NCBI GenBank assembly: GCA_031278755.1
Contig: JAITJV010000241.1
Coordinates: 1-5,756, forward strand
Length of the DNA: 5,756 nucleotides
Direction: 5' to 3'
Source of the DNA: Treponema sp.
GTDB taxonomy: Bacteria > Spirochaetota > Spirochaetia > Treponematales > Breznakiellaceae
Shown here in pieces: positions 1-3,947 of the stretch (position 1 is its first letter; each line of letters starts with the position of its first letter). Under the pieces are notes generated by a model. It saw nothing but the letters and a program-made list of their open reading frames with translations. It was not told the DNA's origin and did not search any database. The translations under genes were made by a program, and so were the position numbers.

Positions 1-72
1 GTCGACTTTGCCTGCGAACATTCCCGCTTTCGGATTGCCGCACAAGCGGCTTCCATACAGCCGGAGCGCTAG
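1..72 (+). CDS. Possible 3' end of a truncated upstream gene
   Basis: Reading from base 1 in frame 1 gives 23 codons ending in a TAG at 70-72 (carboxy end ...AAQAASIQPER). The codons are GC-rich at the third position, like the secure genes of this window, and the stop lies a sensible distance before the promoter at 116. I do not recognise the family, and 23 residues are too few to assign one. Frame 3 is also open, from base 3 to a TGA at 117-119, and ends in a helix-like stretch, so the true frame is uncertain. A minus-strand start inside this stretch cannot be excluded either. Confidence 0.3.
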   Translation, partial: VDFACEHSRFRIAAQAASIQPER

Positions 73-115
73 ATGAAATCGTCTTAAAATTTCTGGAAAT
101 TTTCATAAAAAGCGA

Positions 116-144
116 TTGACAAATACGATACACTATCGTATAAC
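116..144 (+). promoter_or_regulatory. Strong sigma70-type promoter of the antitoxin relic
   Basis: A perfect TTGACA (116-121) is followed, after exactly 17 bp, by TATAAC (139-144), which matches the -10 consensus at five of six positions. Transcription would start near 150-152, that is, at or just before the ATG at 152. The spacer is occupied by a perfect palindrome (123-141), so the promoter is very probably repressed by a protein bound there, as expected for an autoregulated toxin-antitoxin operon. Confidence 0.75.
123..141. promoter_or_regulatory. Palindromic operator inside the promoter spacer
   Basis: The 19-bp element ATACGATACACTATCGTAT consists of two perfect 8-bp inverted arms (123-130 and 134-141) around a 3-bp centre. 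It fills the -35/-10 spacer and touches the -10 hexamer, so a bound dimer would block RNA polymerase. Ribbon-helix-helix antitoxins bind short palindromes of this kind in front of their own gene. The half-site word ACGATACA (125-132) recurs at 174-181, inside the reading frame. The link to the following antitoxin relic is inference from position. Confidence 0.7.
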
Positions 145-151
145 GGAGCTT

Positions 152-338
152 ATGAAGGTAGCCGCTATAATTGACGATACATTGGCAAACACTGTAAAGG
201 AATTTACCCATGGCTGCCGTTACCGGGGCGATAACTATCGCCCCCAAGGATCGGACGGTAATTTCTAAATTATCGGAAACATTTATCCAAAATAGGGATG
301 ATGGAAATAATAATAGAGGCAGGATTATATTCAGGTAA
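152..338 (+). pseudogene. Frameshifted VapB-like ribbon-helix-helix antitoxin relic
   Basis: From the ATG at 152 the frame reads MKVAAIIDDTLANTVKEF followed by a T-H-G. This is the start typical of short VapB-type antitoxins (MKVAAII-D-L---VK--T-GK as I remember the family). After the Gly codon at 212-214 this frame turns into unrelated residues and stops at 266-268. The +1 frame (from 213) resumes the expected pattern, V-T-x-A-I-T-I-A-P-K-D, where the family usually has ITEAITIALKD, and runs to a TAA at 336-338. The simplest reading is a loss of about two bases near 215-218, plus a Leu-to-Pro change in the helix. Intact members are roughly 60-75 residues, so the relic spans nearly the whole gene. 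No PIN-domain toxin follows, so the partner is gone. It may still yield a 38-residue peptide. Family assignment is from recall, not a search. Confidence 0.6.
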
Positions 339-342
339 AAAT

Positions 343-375
343 CAACAACCTCGCCCTAAATGGACGAGGTTGTTG
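343..375. terminator. Bidirectional intrinsic terminator
   Basis: Perfect 11-bp arms CAACAACCTCG (343-353) and CGAGGTTGTTG (365-375) enclose an 11-nt loop that could add two further C-G pairs. It sits 4 nt after the stop of the relic's second frame. On the + strand the stem is followed by a T-rich TTATTGTATT; on the - strand it is followed by ATTTTTACC, which is the better U-tract. It therefore most likely separates the relic from the downstream gene and can stop transcription from either side. Confidence 0.7.
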
Positions 376-378
376 TTA

Positions 379-406
379 TTGTATTCGGGTTTCATACTTT
401 TATAAC
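379..406 (+). promoter_or_regulatory. Candidate promoter of the TIM-barrel gene
   Basis: TATAAC at 401-406 is a good -10, and TTGTAT at 379-384 is a weak -35 (three of six matches) at 16 bp. Transcription would begin near 413, leaving a leader of about 88 nt before the ATG at 501. The position fits, because the terminator at 343-375 lies just upstream and the gene needs its own promoter. The left arm of a 10-bp inverted repeat (388-397) falls inside the spacer, hinting at repressor control. Confidence 0.4.
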
Positions 407-450
407 CGCGGCAGAGCGCACAAACACAGTTTGCGGCGGGGTATGAAACC
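388..450. repeat. Widely spaced 10-bp inverted repeat in the leader
   Basis: GGTTTCATAC (388-397) and its exact reverse complement GTATGAAACC (441-450) are separated by 43 bp, with a start-to-start distance of 53 bp, close to five helical turns. If the promoter at 379-406 is right, the left arm is upstream of the transcript start. The pair would then act as DNA operator half-sites rather than as an RNA stem. If transcription starts further upstream, they could instead close an RNA hairpin whose interior has CCGC/GCGG pairing (406-409 with 436-439). Confidence 0.45.
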
Positions 451-487
451 TTCATGTACTTTGCGAAATCCAGTCTTTGATTCGTGT

Positions 488-493
488 GGAGGA
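488..493 (+). promoter_or_regulatory. Ribosome binding site fixing the start at 501
   Basis: GGAGGA, a near-perfect Shine-Dalgarno, ends 7 nt before the ATG at 501. An in-frame TTG at 477 would put this element inside the coding region and has no ribosome site of its own, so 501 is the better start. Confidence 0.8.
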
Positions 494-500
494 TAGATTT

Positions 501-1313
501 ATGCAATTGGGAATAATAGTTAATCTCCGGCCGGACATCGAAGAGAGTTTTCGCCAGCTTAAGGAAACCGGTCTTTCCGGCTGTCAGCTTTCGGCTTGGG
601 ATGAATCCCTCTTTACCGGGGAAATAGCCGAAAAGATAAGATCCCTGACCAAAGAACTGGGAGTAAAAATATCCACATTCTGGTGCGGCTGGCCGGGGCC
701 TCAAGTCTGGGATTTTTATGAAGGGCAGCTCACCCTGGGGCTGGTTCCTCCGGAATACCGGCATGTCCGTGCGGAGGTCCTTAAAAGAGGTTCGGATTTC
801 GCGAAGCTGCTGGGCGTGGATCAGTTGGCTACCCATGCGGGTTTTATTCCGGAAAATCCTAACGATCCTGCTTACCATGGGACGGCGGCGGCCCTGCGGG
901 ATGTATTGGCGCGTTGCCGGAAAAACGGGCAGAAGCTTCTCTTTGAAACAGGCCAGGAAACTCCCGTAACCCTCAGGCGGCTTATGGAAGATTTGGGGAA
1001 TCAGGATGTGGGAATCAACTTTGATCCGGCGAATCTTCTCATGTACGGCAAAGCCAATCCGGTTGATGCCCTGGATATACTCGGCAAATATGTTCTGGAT
1101 GTTCACGCCAAAGACGGGGAATATCCTGTGGATGGACGGAATTTAGGGGAGGAAAAACCTCTGGGCAAGGGAAGGGTTGATTTTCCCCGGTTCATTGCCC
1201 GGCTTAAGGAATTGGGGTATGACGGCCCGGTTACCATCGAACGGGAGATTTCCGGCGGGCGGCAAAGAAAAGATATCCTGGACGCAATACAACTGTTGAA
1301 AGGGCTTCTTTGA
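501..1313 (+). CDS. TIM-barrel sugar phosphate isomerase/epimerase-like protein
   Basis: This 270-residue cytoplasmic protein belongs to the xylose isomerase-like / endonuclease IV-like TIM-barrel superfamily. The N-terminus (MQLGIIVNL) forms strand 1. The expected metal and catalytic residues follow in order: H112 in ATHAGF, E149 in LLFETGQE, D175 in GINFDPAN, H202 in DVHAKD, and the Glu pair E247/E249 in TIEREI near the end. The arrangement of two Glu, one Asp and one His around a divalent metal is that of sugar epimerases/isomerases such as tagatose or allulose epimerases and IolE/IolI-type enzymes. Length matches the family (250-300). W34 and the W61-W64-W70 aromatic cluster may line the sugar pocket. 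The substrate cannot be read from sequence, and no transporter or kinase gene lies alongside to suggest one. The start at 501 is chosen for its GGAGGA site. It appears monocistronic, with its own leader, unless the small ORF overlapping its stop is real. Confidence 0.88.
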   Translation: MQLGIIVNLRPDIEESFRQLKETGLSGCQLSAWDESLFTGEIAEKIRSLTKELGVKISTFWCGWPGPQVWDFYEGQLTLGLVPPEYRHVRAEVLKRGSDFAKLLGVDQLATHAGFIPENPNDPAYHGTAAALRDVLARCRKNGQKLLFETGQETPVTLRRLMEDLGNQDVGINFDPANLLMYGKANPVDALDILGKYVLDVHAKDGEYPVDGRNLGEEKPLGKGRVDFPRFIARLKELGYDGPVTIEREISGGRQRKDILDAIQLLKGLL

Positions 1314-1474
1314 AAAAGGCGGCAAAAAGTACGGACAAAACGATGCCCCGGCTTTATCTTGACCTTCCGCCCCAAAACTATGGAACCGGCGTTTTCCGGA
1401 GCGACGGCGCCGGGATAGCCGGTAATTTCGGGATTGGGCTTTTTTATAAAGGAGCTGAATTCTGGCATCCATAG
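1310..1474 (+). CDS. Possible small ORF coupled to the preceding gene
   Basis: A TTG at 1310 overlaps the preceding stop (TTGA, 1310-1313) and opens 54 codons ending with TAG at 1472-1474; an internal ATG lies at 1343. AAAGGG at 1299-1304 could serve as a ribosome site. The product begins with a lysine-rich segment and continues as a glycine- and aromatic-rich sequence (IAGNFGIGLFYKGAEFWHP), with no recognisable domain, signal peptide or membrane helix. Against it, a terminator-like T6 lies inside the frame and the residue content is odd. It may be a decayed gene end or chance. I do not recognise it. Confidence 0.22.
   Translation: MKKAAKSTDKTMPRLYLDLPPQNYGTGVFRSDGAGIAGNFGIGLFYKGAEFWHP
1417..1445 (+). 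terminator. Weak terminator-like hairpin after the TIM-barrel gene
   Basis: AGCC (1417-1420) can pair with GGCT (1437-1440), with an inner AAT/ATT pairing (1424-1426 with 1433-1435), and the stem runs directly into a run of six T (1440-1445). The stem is short and bulged, so efficiency is doubtful, but it is the only T-tract hairpin between the gene stop at 1313 and the structured region beyond 1485. Confidence 0.3.
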
Positions 1475-1606
1475 AATAGAATCGTTCAGAAACTGAAGTT
1501 TCTAAACAACTCCAATCAAGAGCCTGCGGCTGCCTTTGCCGTATTGAGGGTTTCATGGGGCTGCCCGAAAGGTTTGAAATTTTTCGGACGGCTTCCTTGG
1601 TACGGT

Positions 1607-1640
1607 ATTTGCGTACTGTTTCAACGAAACGGGAGCAAAT
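1607..1640. repeat. Two-part stem-loop in the gene-free block
   Basis: The outer arms ATTTGC (1607-1612) and GCAAAT (1635-1640) pair perfectly. The inner arms CTGTTTC (1616-1622) and GAAACGG (1626-1632) pair with one G-U, leaving a 3-nt AAC loop. A small asymmetric internal loop separates the two helices, a shape more typical of structured RNA than of a simple terminator. No T-run follows on either strand. Confidence 0.5.
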
Positions 1641-1645
1641 GCGGA

Positions 1646-1673
1646 CTGTCCGGGAAATCAACTTCCCGGACAG
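1646..1673. repeat. Perfect 11-bp GC-rich stem-loop
   Basis: CTGTCCGGGAA (1646-1656) and TTCCCGGACAG (1663-1673) are exact reverse complements around a 6-nt loop (ATCAAC). It lies six bases after the preceding stem-loop and about 55 bp before the next gene. Neither strand has an adjacent T-tract, so it is not a standard intrinsic terminator; the T7 run comes 33 nt later. Confidence 0.6.
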
Positions 1674-1692
1674 CCCCATCTTCATCGGCCTA

Positions 1693-1721
1693 TTCACCGA
1701 ACGCCGTTTTTTTGATATACT
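1693..1721 (+). promoter_or_regulatory. Promoter of the cNMP/GGDEF operon
   Basis: TTCACC (1693-1698, four of six matches to the -35) and TATACT (1716-1721, five of six to the -10) are separated by exactly 17 bp. A start about 7 nt after the -10 falls on the ATG at 1728, so the transcript would have little or no leader. That agrees with the absence of any purine-rich ribosome site in 1714-1727. Confidence 0.5.
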
Positions 1722-1727
1722 TGAAAT

Positions 1728-2723
1728 ATGGCAGCTCCCCTTGGTGTTGATCCTTCGCCCATACAAAAGGCGGAACTTTTTTCGACTCTTTTGCCCAAAG
1801 AAATCGAATTTGTCATTGCCCGGTCCGGTATACTTCAGCTCCGCAAAGGAGGACATCTCTTTTCTCCCGGAGAAAAAGCCGAACATTTTTACATGCTGGT
1901 TAAAGGCGGCATACGTGTTTACAAGCCCCGCAGCGACGGCGGTGATGATGAAATGGCCCGTTTTACCCCAGGCGATGCTATAGGGGATTTCGACTTTGCC
2001 CGCGGCGCGGCTTACGATGCGTATGCCGACGCTACAGAAGATTCGGAACTCATTATGTTTCCCGGCTATGGGCTTTCCATGGAAGACTTTGCCCTTGAAG
2101 AGCCCCACGCCATTTCCCGCATCCTCCTCAGCGCTATAGTCATGGTTACGGGCCGTATCAAATCGACCCAAAAAGAATTTGTGAAGAATATGTCCTGGGT
2201 ACAGGAACTTCACCGCCGGGCCTATGAAGATCCCGGTACGGGATTGTGGAAGCAATCTTTTCTAACCGATGAAATCAACCGTATTCTTGAAGATCCGACG
2301 GCCCTTATCATGCTGAAGCCTGACCGTTTCAAAATCCTTGTTGATTCCCGCGGACACGGCGCGGGGGACGAAGCCATGGTCCGTATCGCCGCCCTTCTGC
2401 GCAATGTTACCCGCCGTACCGGACGGGGCTGGCCGCTCAGGTTCAAAAGCAACGAAGTTGGGGTTCTTGTCAATAAGTGTACGCTGGCGCAGGCGGAAAA
2501 AATTGCTTCGGATCTGCACAACTCCATTGCGGCCCTGCCGCCGGTTCCCGCAAAGGGCGCCGTGCCGGCTTTTCTCTTTACCGCCGCTGTTGCCTACGCT
2601 GTCTGGCCTTTGGACGAAGCGTCATGGGAAAACCTTTTCAGAGGAACTTACGATCTTCTTATGGACACCTGGAAAGCCGGGGGTAATACGATAGTCCACT
2701 ATAAAAAGAGAGCAGATAAATGA
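1728..2723 (+). CDS. cNMP-domain protein with degenerate GGDEF (pseudo-cyclase)
   Basis: 331 residues, soluble, with no signal peptide or membrane helix. Residues 16-122 form a CRP-like cyclic-nucleotide-binding fold (LFSPGEKAEHFYMLVKGGIRVY), but the phosphate cassette is altered: D87 stands where Glu is usual, and Y96 replaces the phosphate-binding Arg. A helical linker (126-165) leads to a GGDEF domain (about 168-327) that keeps the DPGTGL entry and the GHGAGD turn (209-214). The domain is otherwise dead. The metal Asp is K197, the guanine-binding Asn is V205, the signature is KSNEV (240-244) instead of GGDEF, and no RxxD inhibitory site precedes it. It therefore should not make c-di-GMP, and more likely acts as a sensor or binding partner for the paralogue encoded directly downstream. 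The start at 1728 has no Shine-Dalgarno but is the only start ahead of the conserved fold; the transcript may be leaderless. The stop overlaps the next start by 4 bp. Confidence 0.85.
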   Translation: MAAPLGVDPSPIQKAELFSTLLPKEIEFVIARSGILQLRKGGHLFSPGEKAEHFYMLVKGGIRVYKPRSDGGDDEMARFTPGDAIGDFDFARGAAYDAYADATEDSELIMFPGYGLSMEDFALEEPHAISRILLSAIVMVTGRIKSTQKEFVKNMSWVQELHRRAYEDPGTGLWKQSFLTDEINRILEDPTALIMLKPDRFKILVDSRGHGAGDEAMVRIAALLRNVTRRTGRGWPLRFKSNEVGVLVNKCTLAQAEKIASDLHNSIAALPPVPAKGAVPAFLFTAAVAYAVWPLDEASWENLFRGTYDLLMDTWKAGGNTIVHYKKRADK

Positions 2724-3715
2724 TCGATTCTCCCATCACTGATCCGGTACTGGTTAAATCCCCCCTTTTTGCCAATATGAGCGAATTGGAATTTAACGCG
2801 GTTACTGCGTTTCTGGAACGCTGCAGGATCAAAAAAGGAACTACGGTTTTTAAGGAAGGCGATACGGGCGAAGATATGTATATCTTTCTTGCCGGTTCTC
2901 TCAGCGCCTTTGTATCCCAGTCCGACGGAACCGAGCGATGGCTCTTTGACATCAGGAAAGGTGATTTTTTCGGGGAAATGTCCGTCATTGCCCATGAGCC
3001 CAGGTCCGCAACCCTCACCGCCAAAGAAGATACGGATATCATGGTCCTGCAGGGAATAGATTTTTACCGTATTATTTTTGAACATCCCATGATAGGGGTA
3101 AAAATGCTCAAAGCCATAGAATCGGTCCAGAACCAGTGGCTGGATCAGACCTCCCGGCATTTAAGCGATCTTATGCGGTGGGGTGAGACCGCCCGCCGCC
3201 GGGCCATAACCGATGAACTTACCGGTCTTCACAACCGGCGTTTCCTGGAAGAGTCCATAAAAGACCGTTTTGATCATGGATCGGTAGGACTGCGTAAAAT
3301 GTCTCTTATGATGATGGACCTTGACAGGGTTCATTTGATAAATGAACGCCACGGCCCCCAGGGAGGCGATCAGGTGATCATCGCTGTGGCGGATATACTG
3401 CGCTCCGTGATGCGTTCAGGCGACATAGCCGCCCGCCTGTCGGGCGACGAGTTCGCCGTCCTTCTTCCCGACACCGATTCCGGCGAAGCAAAAATGGTAG
3501 CCGAACGCATACGGGAATCCGTTATGAATAAAGAAGTCATGGTCCCCAAAAGCCCCGGCCTTGCCGAAAAAGTCTCCATAAGCATACGCACCAGCATCGG
3601 CATATCCGTCGCCCCTACCAACGCCAAAAACATGGAAAGCTTTCTCTTTACCGCCGACAGCGCCCTCCGCAAAGCCAAAGATCTGGGCCGGAACCGCGTC
3701 GAATTTGCGGGCTAA
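2720..3715 (+). CDS. cNMP-binding / GGDEF diguanylate cyclase
   Basis: This 331-residue cytoplasmic protein probably makes c-di-GMP from two GTP under control of a small ligand. Residues 15-125 are a CRP-like cyclic-nucleotide domain with an orthodox phosphate cassette, FGEMS (84-88) and PRSAT (94-98, R95 binding phosphate). A helix (about 126-160) joins it to a GGDEF domain opening with DELTGLHNRR (165-174). The metal Asp D200, guanine-contact N208 and D217 are present. The signature is SGDEF (241-245), and an RxxD product-inhibition site, RSGD (232-235), lies at the correct distance. H205 and P213 replace the commoner Lys and His of the KxxND and GHxxGD motifs, so activity is likely but not certain. 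ATGA overlaps the previous stop, indicating translational coupling; GAGAG at 2708-2712 is a weak ribosome site. It shares length and architecture with the upstream protein, so the pair probably arose by tandem duplication. The cognate nucleotide (cAMP, cGMP or another) is not evident. Confidence 0.88.
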   Translation: MIDSPITDPVLVKSPLFANMSELEFNAVTAFLERCRIKKGTTVFKEGDTGEDMYIFLAGSLSAFVSQSDGTERWLFDIRKGDFFGEMSVIAHEPRSATLTAKEDTDIMVLQGIDFYRIIFEHPMIGVKMLKAIESVQNQWLDQTSRHLSDLMRWGETARRRAITDELTGLHNRRFLEESIKDRFDHGSVGLRKMSLMMMDLDRVHLINERHGPQGGDQVIIAVADILRSVMRSGDIAARLSGDEFAVLLPDTDSGEAKMVAERIRESVMNKEVMVPKSPGLAEKVSISIRTSIGISVAPTNAKNMESFLFTADSALRKAKDLGRNRVEFAG

Positions 3716-3881
3716 AAAATTTCATCGGCCTCTCTTCCCCCGGTAAGCCCCTGCAGGCTACGATGACTCGATCGGTTCGTCGCTGGTTTCTATTTCGGAA
3801 ACCGGCATGCCGCTGTCGCCCGCACGGGAGCGTCCCGTCAGCCTTTATCCGTTTAAAATCTATTACAATACGGAGGCTTCC
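3716..3881. other. Gene-free spacer with small palindromes
   Basis: No gene is supported here. Small symmetrical elements follow one another: AGCC/GGCT (3746-3749 with 3756-3759) around a PstI-like core; GGTTTC/GAAACC (3785-3790 with 3798-3803); the 10-bp palindrome CGGCATGCCG (3803-3812); and ACGGGA/TCCCGT (3824-3829 with 3833-3838) with a 3-nt loop. The last could be a weak terminator for the GGDEF operon, but only TTTATCCGTTT follows, not a true T-run. A 50-codon Arg-rich frame from 3769 has no ribosome site and is judged spurious. Confidence 0.4.
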
Positions 3882-3947
3882 GTGTGTGCTAGTCAAGAGG
3901 AACGGGAATTATATAGTATAGCAGCATGGGAAAGAAAATACGGGTAG
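3882..3947 (+). CDS. Possible 21-residue leader ORF overlapping ddl start
   Basis: A strong Shine-Dalgarno GGAGG (3872-3876) stands 5 nt before a GTG at 3882. From there 21 codons (VCASQEERELYSIAAWERKYG) run to a TAG at 3945-3947, crossing the ddl ATG at 3926 in another frame. Because ddl itself lacks a ribosome site, ribosomes ending here could re-initiate at ddl, a form of translational coupling. No run of regulatory codons is apparent, and the ORF is short enough to be chance. Confidence 0.25.
   Translation: MCASQEERELYSIAAWERKYG
3890..3917 (+). promoter_or_regulatory. Candidate ddl promoter
   Basis: TATAGT (3912-3917, five of six) is a good -10; TAGTCA (3890-3895, four of six) is a fair -35 at 16 bp. 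Initiation near 3924 would give an essentially leaderless ddl message starting at ATG 3926. A second -10-like hexamer, TACAAT (3864-3869), has no convincing -35 partner, but would allow a longer leader carrying the short ORF at 3882. Confidence 0.4.

Larger units (their letters stand above)
1485..1713 (+). other. Gene-free, hairpin-rich block ending in T7
   Basis: No convincing gene lies here, but stem-loops follow one another: a 16-bp palindrome AGAAACTGAAGTTTCT (1488-1503); CCGAAA/TTTCGG (1565-1570 with 1582-1587); an interrupted stem at 1607-1640; and a perfect 11-bp stem at 1646-1673. A GCCG then runs into seven T (1707-1713), which can pair with CGGC at 1686-1689 to form a weak terminator. 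This could be a small structured RNA, a long leader, or a dispersed intergenic repeat. Two overlapping + frames are open across it, but have no ribosome site and no recognisable protein signature. Confidence 0.4.

Noticed and set aside
477..500. TTG start for the isomerase-like gene
   Set aside because: The GGAGGA ribosome site lies between this TTG and the ATG at 501, and the family's first strand begins right after the ATG.
342..1106. Minus-strand frame of 254 residues
   Set aside because: It lies mostly antisense to the isomerase-like gene, which has clear family motifs and a strong ribosome site; the antisense translation shows no recognisable domain.
1544..1983. Two plus-strand frames crossing the hairpin block into the cNMP gene
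   Set aside because: They have no ribosome site and no recognisable protein features, and they overlap a secure gene in other frames; stem-loop structure explains the region better.
1143..2255. Minus-strand frame of 370 residues
   Set aside because: It runs antisense across the isomerase end, the hairpin block and the first cNMP/GGDEF gene; it is low-complexity, Arg/Ser-rich, and lacks family signatures.
3161..3896. Minus-strand frames opposite the GGDEF gene and spacer
   Set aside because: These are antisense shadows of a well-supported GGDEF domain; the translations are unrelated to known families.
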